A stretch of 64,000 nucleotides of DNA from Candidatus Mailhella merdavium. GTDB lineage: Bacteria > Desulfobacterota > Desulfovibrionia > Desulfovibrionales > Desulfovibrionaceae. Position numbers and translations under genes: made by a program. The notes beneath the pieces are model-generated. The model saw nothing but the letters and a program-made list of their open reading frames with translations. It did no database searches and had not been told where the DNA came from. The stretch spans positions 1 through 64,000 of the forward strand of contig DWXS01000083.1 of NCBI GenBank assembly GCA_019119045.1, written 5' to 3'. Positions 1 through 8,135 of the stretch are shown piece by piece; positions within the stretch are counted from its first letter, which is position 1; each line of letters begins with the position of its first letter.

Positions 1-8
1 TCCGATCT
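1..8. other. Sequencing-adapter remnant at contig end
   Basis: The first eight bases, TCCGATCT, equal the last eight of the Illumina adapter ending GCTCTTCCGATCT. Read on the minus strand, the flanking gene encodes GKKVVII and should continue with GGG, as its three paralogues do. Homology stops exactly at base 9 and the adapter bases would encode Arg-Ser instead. I infer an untrimmed adapter at a contig edge, not biology. Confidence 0.85.
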
Positions 9-1613
9 GATGATCACCACCTTTTTGCCTATCCTGTCTTCGTTGCCGAATACATCAAAGGCCATGACCGCCTTTTCCACACCGGGTATGGGGGGGACAA
101 TCTGCTTTGCGCCGACGGCAACGACAGTCGCGTCGGGGTCGATTTCCGAAACCAGCTCCGGCGTGGCCTCGGTATTGGTGACGATGAAAATGTTGCCGTT
201 CCGGCGCACCTGCCGTTCCAGCCATTCGTGGTAGGCCTTCATTTCCTTCTTGAACCACATGCCGTCGGAAAGCAGAGCCTGCCCGCCCAGACGCGAACTT
301 TTTTCATAAAGAACAACTTCATGTCCTCTTTCCGCCGCGCTGAGCGCAGCGTTCATGCCGGCGACGCCGCCGCCCACCACGACGACTTTCTTCCTGCGTT
401 CTGGAGCGGGGAATCTTTTTTTCACCGCTCCCTGCATGGACAGAGGATTGACGGCACACATGCGGTCAAAGCTGACTTCCGTGGCCATGACCAGTTCCTT
501 GCCCTGGATTTTGGATTTGCGGCGTCCGTGGTCGAGGCACATATTGCAGCGCAGGCAGGGACGAATGTCTTCCTCTCTGCCTTCCTTTACCTTTTGAACC
601 CAGTCATTATCCGCAATGGCAGCGCGGGCGATCAGCACATAGTCCGCCTTGCCCTGTTCCAGAAGCTGTTCCGTTCTTCCGGGATCGCCGATTGCTCCCA
701 CGGAGCCGATGGGAATACGCACTCCAGGGGTATTTTTGACTATTTCGCTGGCATAGGCATTGTGTTCGGTGGGGAAGAAACTGGTCGGCGTCATACGCGG
801 ACGGCTGGTCACATCCAGACGGGTGGAACAGGTGATGTGGATCATGTCGGCGTAGTCCTGGAAGATGAGAACCTGCCTGGCGGCATCTTCCGGCGTGATT
901 CCTCCCTCCATTTCGTCGTTGCCGTTCAGGCGCAGTTCAATGAGCAGGTCGTCGCCGAGTACCTCGCGCACGGCCTTGAGCGCCATGAGCGGGAAACGGC
1001 AGCGATTTTCCACGGAGCCGCCGAATTCGTCGTTTCTGTGGTTGCTGAGAGGAGAAAGAAAGTCGTGGAACAGCCAGCCGTGCGCAAAGTGCATCATCAC
1101 GCCGTCAAAGCCGGAGCGTCTTGCCTGATGGGCAAATTCCACGCACATACCGATGACGTCGTCCATGTCGCCCGCATCCATGCCCTTGACATGGCGGCCC
1201 TGATATTCCGAGTCGCTGGCGCCGATCAGCGGAATATCCGGGCGTATCATGCAGCGTCCGCCGTGGATCAGCTCTGCGAAGGTTTTGCCGTTGTACGCAT
1301 GGACGGAGCGTTGCAGGAGATGCAGATTCATGTAGTTGCACTTTGCTGGGTTCATGTTGAACACCCCTTCATGACTGCCGTTGTCCGGTACCTCCATGGG
1401 CAGGGTGACGGAGGAGAAGCCTCCCCGGATGATGCCCGTCCAGTAGTCCACGCCGAAAGCGTTGATGCGGCCGTTGTCCGCGCCGCCTCCCGTGGCGCAG
1501 ATTCCCACGGGGGCCATCATCACCCGGTTGTTGAAAACAAATTCGTTGCGTCCGCGCCGTATGGTCAGAGGCTCGAACATTTTCGGATATTTTTTTACAT
1601 ATGCGGGAATCAT
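9..1613 (-). CDS. NADH:flavin oxidoreductase (OYE/enoate reductase family), 3'-truncated
   Basis: This is the first of four paralogous reductases, cut by the contig end so that about 535 codons remain of roughly 660. It starts at an ATG behind AAGGAGG. The order is an FMN TIM barrel (about 1-340), a [4Fe-4S] site C-x2-C-x2-C-x26-C around the PCLRCNMC motif, then an FAD/NAD(P) Rossmann region starting VVVGGGVAGMNAAL. The substrate-binding His pair is present in HFAHGW, but Trp replaces the Tyr that normally donates the proton. Relatives are 2,4-dienoyl-CoA reductase, 2-enoate reductase, BaiCD and trimethylamine dehydrogenase. The likely role is NADH-dependent reduction of an activated C=C bond in the cytoplasm; the substrate is unknown. 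It lies downstream of a second copy and a DASS transporter, so probably one operon. It is less similar to the other three copies than they are to each other. Confidence 0.9.
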
Positions 1614-1663
1614 ATATGCCCTCCTTTACAAGGCATGGAGAAAAATATCTGTAAGACATTCCG

Positions 1664-1700
1664 ATGCGGCGTCCTTCCGGGGGAAGAACGCCGCATTTTT
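1664..1700 (+). terminator. Intrinsic terminator-like hairpin pointing against the operon
   Basis: A 9-bp perfect stem (ATGCGGCGT / ACGCCGCAT) is followed by TTTTT on the plus strand. Both flanking genes are on the minus strand, so as a terminator it would stop antisense transcription. As RNA in the minus direction it is only a stem between two reductase genes. Confidence 0.5.
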
Positions 1701-1837
1701 CTCAAATCAGATGCGCAACCCGGCTTCCCGAAGCGGCGGCAAGCCCGCACTGCCGCTGTGATGCGCGGACATGCAGCAGGGAAGGAGGATCAGGCTCGTT
1801 CCGGAGCATGACGGGCACCTGGAAAGCGGGAACAGAT

Positions 1838-3817
1838 TTACAGTGTAAGACCCGCGTCGAATCCCGTGTGTACGGCGTGTACGATGGTGGATGCGCATAC
1901 GCAGTCGCCCACGTTGATGACGTCAAAGGCCGTATCGATGAACTTGTCGCGTTCTTCCGCCAGAGGTTTGGTTCCCACGGCGATGATCACGGTATCGGCG
2001 TCAAGGAACTGCTCGCCGTCGGCATTTTTCACCCGGACGCCCTTGTCCGTGATTTCCGTACAGGTGGTGCTTTCCATGTATTTGACGCCGCTTGCCTGCA
2101 TGGCGTTCAGATAGGCCGTGCGTTCAGTGAGCTGTGCCTTGGCGACAATGTGTTCGTCCATTTCCACGATGGTACACTGGTGCCCCAGACCGTTCAGATG
2201 AATGCCGAGTTCGACGCCGACTGCGCCGCCGCCGACAATGACGACCTTCTTGCCGATCTTTTCTTCATGACCGAACACGTCGAAGGCCATGACGGCCTTT
2301 TCCACGCCGGGAATGCGCGGTACGACCTGTTCCGCCCCTACGGCCACGATAACGGCGTCCGGATCGAGTCTTTCGATGAGTTCCGGTGTGGCCAGCGTGT
2401 TGTACACCACGGTAATGGCAGGACGCTTTTTGATCTGGCGTTCCAGATATTCATGGAACAGCTTCATTTCCTTCTTGAACCACATGACGTCGGACAGAAG
2501 AGCCTGACCGCCCAGTTTGTCGGTCTTTTCATAGAGGACGACTTCATGCCCTCTGTCCGCGCAGCTTATGGCCGCTTCCATACCGGCGACGCCGCCGCCG
2601 ATGACGGCGACTTTTTTGGCGTGTTCCGCAGGAGGAATACGCAGCTTCTGCGCACTCTGGAACTGCATGGGATTGACCATGCACTGGCGGTCGTAGCTGG
2701 GGTAGGCGAGCAGATGCAGATCCCGGGAAATGGCGACGCGGCGACCGTGATCCATGCAGTAGTTGCAGCGCAGGCAGGGGCGGATATCGTCTTCCCGGCC
2801 TTCCTTGGCTTTTCTGATGATTTCCGGATCGGCCATGGCGGAACGGGCCATAAGCACATAATCGGCCTGTCCTTTGGCCAGCACTTCTTCCGCAATGGCG
2901 GGATTGTAGATCCCGCCGGTGACGCCGACAGGAATTTTGACCCCGGATTTTTTTACGATTTCGCTGGCATAGGCATTGTGGGCCATGCGATCGAAACCGG
3001 TGGGGAACTGCTTGGGTCTGTTCATTGCGTTCAGACGGTGCGCGCAGGAAATATGAACCATATCGACATACGGTTCGAAGATTTTGACCTGTTCGGCACA
3101 TTCTTCCGGGGTAATGCCGCCTTCAACCTCGTCGTTGCCGTTCAGACGCAGTTCGATGAGCAGGCTGTCTCCGACGCTTTTCCTGATGGCCTTGATGACC
3201 ATGAGAGGGAAGGCGCAGCGTTTTTCAATGGAACCGCCGAATTCGTCCTTGCGGTGGTTGGTGAGCGGCGAGAGGAAGTAATTGAACAGCCAGCCGTGCG
3301 CGTAATGCAGGCAGAGTCCGTCGAAATTGGCGATCTGCGCCCAATGGGCATATTCTCCGAACAGAGCGGCGATTTCCTCAAGTTCTTCCTTGGTGGCCGC
3401 CGTCGCTCCCAACTGCGGTTCGTCATCGGCCGATATTTTTTTGAATCCGGGACGAGCGTAGGGTCCGGCGTGCATGAATTCTGCAAAGGTTTTGCCGTTG
3501 AAGGCATGGACGGCGCGCTGGAGACGCTGGAAATTCATCTGGTTGCAGGTTTTGGGATTCAGATTGAACATGTGTTCGTGGCTGTTGTCGATCGGCACGT
3601 CCATGGGCAGGCAGACGGAGGAAAAACCGCCCTGAATATAGCGCATCCAGTAATCGATACCAAAGGTGTTGATTCGGCCGTCGCTGTCCTCGCCGCCGCC
3701 CGTCGCGCCGGAGCCTATAGGCCCTACCAGGGCCCGGTTGTTGAAGCGTACTTTGTTCTTCCCGACATACATGGGTTCAAACAGATGAGGATATTTTTCT
3801 TTGTACACCGGCTTCAT
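1838..3817 (-). CDS. NADH:flavin oxidoreductase, FMN/[4Fe-4S]/FAD (copy 2)
   Basis: The product is 659 aa, close to the length of BaiCD and trimethylamine dehydrogenase relatives. The FMN TIM barrel comes first (HYAHGW at about residue 168; LTNHRKDEFGGS following). Next is the phosphate-binding GGIYNP...YVLMARS region, then iron-sulfur cysteines spaced C-x2-C-x2-C-x24-C. A FAD dinucleotide fold (VIGGGVAGMEAA) and a nested NAD(P) fold (VIVGGGAVGVELG) complete it. The last cysteine loop is about 12 residues longer than the x12 of trimethylamine dehydrogenase. Trp replaces the usual catalytic Tyr in the HxxHGY motif. It follows the DASS transporter by about 160 bases, which suggests the transporter brings in its carboxylate substrate. 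The function is a cytoplasmic NADH-dependent C=C reductase or dehydrogenase by family; the substrate cannot be read from sequence. Confidence 0.92.
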   Translation of the reverse strand: MKPVYKEKYPHLFEPMYVGKNKVRFNNRALVGPIGSGATGGGEDSDGRINTFGIDYWMRYIQGGFSSVCLPMDVPIDNSHEHMFNLNPKTCNQMNFQRLQRAVHAFNGKTFAEFMHAGPYARPGFKKISADDEPQLGATAATKEELEEIAALFGEYAHWAQIANFDGLCLHYAHGWLFNYFLSPLTNHRKDEFGGSIEKRCAFPLMVIKAIRKSVGDSLLIELRLNGNDEVEGGITPEECAEQVKIFEPYVDMVHISCAHRLNAMNRPKQFPTGFDRMAHNAYASEIVKKSGVKIPVGVTGGIYNPAIAEEVLAKGQADYVLMARSAMADPEIIRKAKEGREDDIRPCLRCNYCMDHGRRVAISRDLHLLAYPSYDRQCMVNPMQFQSAQKLRIPPAEHAKKVAVIGGGVAGMEAAISCADRGHEVVLYEKTDKLGGQALLSDVMWFKKEMKLFHEYLERQIKKRPAITVVYNTLATPELIERLDPDAVIVAVGAEQVVPRIPGVEKAVMAFDVFGHEEKIGKKVVIVGGGAVGVELGIHLNGLGHQCTIVEMDEHIVAKAQLTERTAYLNAMQASGVKYMESTTCTEITDKGVRVKNADGEQFLDADTVIIAVGTKPLAEERDKFIDTAFDVINVGDCVCASTIVHAVHTGFDAGLTL

Positions 3818-3975
3818 AAGACATGCTCCTTTTTAGGGCTGGGGTTTTTGTGTCCGGGCTGTGACGGGGCGCGTTCGCCGGTTGGAGAACGAGGCCTTCT
3901 GAACGGGAGACGGAGGAAAAAAAGTTCTTTGTTCATATGGGGGAATCCTGCGGATGATTTCGTTTCCTGCTGCTG

Positions 3976-5415
3976 TCAGTACAGAAGGGTGCAGAGCGCG
4001 TAACCTATGGTGGAGAGAAGCACCACGTTGAATATCCAGAATACGGTGGCGTACTTGAACATGACTTTTTTGGAGATCCATTCCGTATCGCCGTAGGCTA
4101 TGGCCGCCACGGTGCTGGAGGCAGGTGTGGCCAGCCCGAGCGTGCAGGAAAGAATGAGGCAGGTAAGGACGGCGGAAGGTTCAATGGAACTGTTTGCAAC
4201 AGCCAGAGTATAGGCTATGGGGGCAAAGGTCGCCGCACAGGCATTGTTGTTCACCAGCTGGGTGATGGCCGTCGCAAGGAAGATGATGACGAACACCAGA
4301 GCATGACCGCTGAATCCTGCCAGAAGGGGCTGGCTTATTTCTGCAATCCATTTGCTCACACCGGAATTTTCAAAGGCACCTGTAAGTTCGAGAACGGAAA
4401 TGACAAGGAACAGCGCCGGCCAGGTAACGGACTTGCTCATGATTTCCTTGAGCGGAATGCCTTCCCTGAAATTTATCATGAGATATATTCCGATATAGGC
4501 GAGCAGGATACCGTTATTGCCCAGGGCCTTGAGAAGTTTTGTGATTGCCCAGCTCTTCGGTGCGACATTCGGGAAGAGCAGAAGAACAATAAGCCCGACA
4601 AAAGACCACAGAATGGTTTTCTGATAGGGAGAAAGCTGTTCGTCGAACTCCATGCATTCCCGGGAGTTGAGAATGGGGGAAACGTCGGGCCGCAAGACGA
4701 ATTTATACAGAAGAATGACGAAACCGATGGAAAGAAGCAGAAGTATGCCGGTTATGGCCACATAGGCGGCCAGATTGATTTCCTGTCCTCCGCTCATGCT
4801 TCCGTAGATGCCGAAGACAATGGCCGGAAGGCTTTTGAACGGAAGCATCATATAGGCTATTTCTCCGGCGTAGATCATGGCGATCATGACAAGCATGGGA
4901 AAGATATCCCCCGGCTTGTAGCCGTATTGCCGGCACACTTCCTTCATCAGGGGCAGGGCAACTAGAATGGCGGAGGTCATGGTAAGCATGGTTGCCAGCG
5001 CGCACATGGAAAGGCAGAGCATGAAGATCAGCACATAGGGTCGTCCGACGATGAACGGCACACATATGATGCGTCTTGCCACCCATTCCGCTATGCCTGC
5101 GGCATTAATGATGCTGGCCACCATGCAGAAGAAGAGAAGCAGCAGCACGGTATTGTTTCCGAAGGCGCTGCCCAGCACGCTGTCCATGGGCTGCTGAAGC
5201 GTCAGCCCCAGAAAGACCAGTCCCAGCAGAGAAGGCCATACCACATCGATAAACAGCCACCCGTACAAAATGCCGAAAAAGATGCCGATGACGGCAAGAC
5301 CTTCCGCAGTAAGCCCTTCGGGAGGAGTTAAAAGACGGAATACAAGCATGACGGCAATCATTATGCCGACATGAACATAGAAAGATGGTTTGTTTAAGCT
5401 TCCGGCAAGACTCAT
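3976..5415 (-). CDS. DASS/SLC13-family carboxylate:sodium symporter
   Basis: This 479-aa inner-membrane protein has about 12 hydrophobic segments. It resembles divalent-anion:Na+ symporters of the DASS (SLC13/CitT-like) family, which import di- and tricarboxylates or related anions. The conserved NNNACAATFAPIA loop and a late TPASSTVAAIAYG segment fit the substrate and sodium hairpins. I chose the ATG at 5415 because GAGGAGG lies just upstream and because the paralogue at 13798-15237 has exactly the same length. The longer in-frame start at 5445 would ignore that ribosome site. It heads the operon that continues into the reductases and is divergent from a LysR gene, the usual layout for substrate-induced uptake. 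Confidence 0.9.
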   Translation of the reverse strand: MSLAGSLNKPSFYVHVGIMIAVMLVFRLLTPPEGLTAEGLAVIGIFFGILYGWLFIDVVWPSLLGLVFLGLTLQQPMDSVLGSAFGNNTVLLLLFFCMVASIINAAGIAEWVARRIICVPFIVGRPYVLIFMLCLSMCALATMLTMTSAILVALPLMKEVCRQYGYKPGDIFPMLVMIAMIYAGEIAYMMLPFKSLPAIVFGIYGSMSGGQEINLAAYVAITGILLLLSIGFVILLYKFVLRPDVSPILNSRECMEFDEQLSPYQKTILWSFVGLIVLLLFPNVAPKSWAITKLLKALGNNGILLAYIGIYLMINFREGIPLKEIMSKSVTWPALFLVISVLELTGAFENSGVSKWIAEISQPLLAGFSGHALVFVIIFLATAITQLVNNNACAATFAPIAYTLAVANSSIEPSAVLTCLILSCTLGLATPASSTVAAIAYGDTEWISKKVMFKYATVFWIFNVVLLSTIGYALCTLLY

Positions 5416-5610
5416 CTTTACCTCCTCAAGTTCAAAAAAAGACACACAAATGACAGGTGATGTTTTCTGAACAGGGAAAAATATTATTTTTATATGTATG
5501 TTTATATTGTTATGTAAGATAATTGTAATATATGGATAATATATTGATACAAATATGAAATTATAGATGGATTCTATAGTGATTATTAATATGGAAAATG
5601 TAGAAAAAGA

Positions 5611-5640
5611 AAAATATTAATTATCTATGGCGAGCTGTCA
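5611..5640. promoter_or_regulatory. Shared LysR-type operator candidate (module A)
   Basis: This 30-base AT-rich segment matches 25 of 30 bases of 15452-15481 in the other DASS/LysR divergent region. It begins AAAATATTAAT and includes ATGGC. Its distance to the DASS start (about 196 bases) is close to that of module B (about 215). It is probably a regulator binding site or a shared promoter element. Confidence 0.5.
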
Positions 5641-5729
5641 TCTTTTGCTTGCGGATCACAAAAAATAGAAAGTAATATTGCGCTGATTGCATGCCTCGGA
5701 TATATTTATAAGAATCAGGAGGAAATGTG

Positions 5730-6626
5730 ATGCGCCTTGAGCAGCTGAAGTATCTTGTCGCTACGGCAAAGGCCGGATCTATCAGTGCGGCGGCCCAACG
5801 GTTGAATGTTTCGAGGCAGGCGGTATCTTCCGCGCTGGGAAGTCTGGAAGCGGAACTCGGTTTTTCCCTTTTTTCAAAAGGCAGTCGGGGAGTTGAGCCG
5901 ACGCTGGAGGGGCGTCGCGCAATAGAAAAGGTAGAGGAGGCTCTGGAGCTGCTCCGGGAATTACATGCAGAGGCTGGAGTCCCGGGAGAGGGGGGACTTT
6001 CGGTTTGCACGACGCCCCTGATTTCGCTTTATCTGACGAACACGATTTTTCTTCCCTTTCGGGAACGCTATCCGAATATCAGCGTCTCGCTTCGAAATGT
6101 GTATCTGCCCAATGTGGTGCGGGAACTGGAAACGGGAACATCGCACATGGCTGTCATCAGAACGTCGGTGGGAATGAGAATTCGGGAGCAGGCTCGTGAA
6201 ATGGGGTGCGAAGTTGTTCCTCTGTATATGGATGAAGAACGTCTGTTCATGGCAGCGACGCATCCTCTGGCCAAACGGGACGTTTTGACCCCGGAAGATC
6301 TGGAGACTCTGTATATCGCGCTTTTTGCCAGGGGCCAGGAGCATGTTTCCCGACGCTATGCCTCCTATTTCGGAGGCGTATATTATACGGCAACCCGGAC
6401 TGATTTTCAGAGCCTTGTATTAAGAAATGAGGCTGTGCTCATTTTGCCCTGCCGCCTGTTCAGGCATGATCACCTTGTTGCGAAAGGCTTGCTGGTGGAG
6501 AAGCATATTCCCCTGACAGGATTTGATTTTTCCGCTCCGATAACAGCCATACGCATTCCGTCTCTCTCTGTTCCTGAACGCTTGTTCTGGGAATTTCTCA
6601 TCGTGCATTTCACGGATAACCTGTAA
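5730..6626 (+). CDS. LysR-family transcriptional regulator 1
   Basis: This 298-aa LysR-type regulator has an N-terminal winged HTH (MRLEQLKYLV... with SISAAAQRLNVSRQAVSSALGSLE) and a C-terminal effector-binding domain. The ATG at 5730 is preferred over the GTG one codon upstream because AGGAGG sits at 5717-5722. It is transcribed divergently from the DASS-reductase operon and by family habit would control it in response to a pathway metabolite. It has two paralogues in the window (6809 and 15766), all starting MRLEQL and ending with a similar FWEF/FWEY/LWEY-LxxHF tail, so the regulators were duplicated along with the modules. Confidence 0.92.
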   Translation: MRLEQLKYLVATAKAGSISAAAQRLNVSRQAVSSALGSLEAELGFSLFSKGSRGVEPTLEGRRAIEKVEEALELLRELHAEAGVPGEGGLSVCTTPLISLYLTNTIFLPFRERYPNISVSLRNVYLPNVVRELETGTSHMAVIRTSVGMRIREQAREMGCEVVPLYMDEERLFMAATHPLAKRDVLTPEDLETLYIALFARGQEHVSRRYASYFGGVYYTATRTDFQSLVLRNEAVLILPCRLFRHDHLVAKGLLVEKHIPLTGFDFSAPITAIRIPSLSVPERLFWEFLIVHFTDNL

Positions 6627-6808
6627 CATAATTCCCCTGCGCAGTATCTGGAGATACCCTGTTCAGGCATGAACGGATTTTCAGGAGCGTATTACCGAGT
6701 ACTGGCGGCAGATGGGCTTGTCACAAGGGGATGTGACGGCTAATATTCTATTGCGTATTATTTCACAGATGAATTTTTCGGGAAGAGCCCGGGCCTGGAG
6801 CGTTAAAT

Positions 6809-7708
6809 ATGCGTTTGGAACAACTGAATTATCTTATCGAAATTACGCGCCTGCACTCCATCAGCAAGGCGGCTGAAATACTACATATTTCTCAACCCGC
6901 GCTTTCCGCCGCCGTAAAAAGTCTGGAAACGGAATTGGGCAGGACGCTTTTTAAAAGAACCAACAAGGGAATTTTTCTGACTGCCGAAGGGGAACGCATA
7001 CATGAAGAGGCCGCGGCCGTGCTGGAAGTGATAGGAAGCTGGTATAACAAACGTGTCGACGATGAGCCGGAGGGGGAAATCCACCTCGCCTGTACGCCTA
7101 TCATCAGCTGTTATCTGACGCCGAATATCATTGTTCCCTTTCAAAAACTCTATCCCGGAATCACTATTTTCGTACACGGAGCCCAGAACTGGGATATCGT
7201 GGGCATGCTGAAAACCACCAGCGCAAACATTGCGTTAAGTACCCTCTCCCCGAACTCGAAGCTCATCCAGCAGGCACGCGCACTGGACTGGGAATCTCTG
7301 CATCTGTTCACTGACGAGCGACGTCTGTTTCTGGGAGCCAAACATCCGCTGGCGGCCAAAAAGAAGTTGACTGCCGCAGATCTCAAGCAGTTGAATCTTG
7401 CCTGGTATTCCGATTCGCGGGATCAGATCTCGCATTCATACGCGCCGTACTTCGCCGCTTCTTTCCGGCTGGCGAACAAAGAGGATATTCTGGAACTGGT
7501 CATCAAAAACGAGGCCGTATTCATTCAACCCTGTCATCTTTTCCGACATGATTACCGGGTGCTGGAAAAACTTGTGGTCGAGAGACCCATTCCTTTGACG
7601 GAAGTTGACCCGAGAGCGGAAATTTACGCATTGCATGCGCCTGCGCTTTCGGGAATTGAAAAGTTGTTCTGGGAGTATCTTCTTGCACAGTTTTCGTGCA
7701 ATCTCTGA
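6809..7708 (+). CDS. LysR-family transcriptional regulator 2
   Basis: The product is 299 aa, with an HTH at residues about 15-45 (SISKAAEILHISQPALSAAVKSLE) and a periplasmic-binding-protein-like effector domain. It lies in tandem behind regulator 1 with about 180 bases between. The ribosome site is weak (GGAG about 9 bases upstream). No obvious dedicated target is adjacent: module A is on one side and the 3' end of module B on the other. It could act on either module. Confidence 0.92.
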   Translation: MRLEQLNYLIEITRLHSISKAAEILHISQPALSAAVKSLETELGRTLFKRTNKGIFLTAEGERIHEEAAAVLEVIGSWYNKRVDDEPEGEIHLACTPIISCYLTPNIIVPFQKLYPGITIFVHGAQNWDIVGMLKTTSANIALSTLSPNSKLIQQARALDWESLHLFTDERRLFLGAKHPLAAKKKLTAADLKQLNLAWYSDSRDQISHSYAPYFAASFRLANKEDILELVIKNEAVFIQPCHLFRHDYRVLEKLVVERPIPLTEVDPRAEIYALHAPALSGIEKLFWEYLLAQFSCNL

Positions 7709-8060
7709 TGCCGTATGCGCCTGGGCATTTTTGTCGGCAGGCAATATGCTGTTGTCCGGAAAGGAAAATGCTCCGTGTTCGGTCTGGTGAAATACGCCGG
7801 GAAATGAAAAGACGCGCCGATCTGATCCAGGCCGTTTTTTCCTGTCAGAGGCTGCATTTCCGGGAGGACGGGGACGCTCTTTCCTGCGCTCGAGCCGTGT
7901 TCGTTGTGAAGTGGCAACGTGATGGTAATTGTCTCGATTCTGACAGTACGGGATGCCTGTTTTTCAGTTTTCCGGAGTCGTCAGGACGGCGGGAACAGGA
8001 CAGGGCCATGCCGGATCGTCTTCTGTACGACGGTCTTTTAAATGTCCGTTCGTGCCGTTA
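7709..8060. other. Intergenic stretch without a convincing gene
   Basis: About 350 bases lie between regulator 2 and the terminator of the minus-strand operon. One plus-strand open frame (7696-8139) crosses it, but it overlaps the LysR end and runs through the terminator hairpin. It lacks a recognisable ribosome site and has no domain I recognise, so I do not call it. Confidence 0.5.
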
Positions 8061-8092
8061 TAAAAAAGGCCCGGGGAATTCATCCCCGGGCC
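8061..8092 (-). terminator. Rho-independent terminator of module B operon
   Basis: A 9-bp perfect GC-rich stem (GGCCCGGGG / CCCCGGGCC, loop of 7) is followed on the minus strand by a run of six T. It lies 44 bases after the stop of the last reductase gene and closes the 15237-to-8136 operon. Confidence 0.9.
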
Positions 8093-8135
8093 CGATATGG
8101 GAAAGGATCATCCAATACAGGATGAGCCGGAGCGA

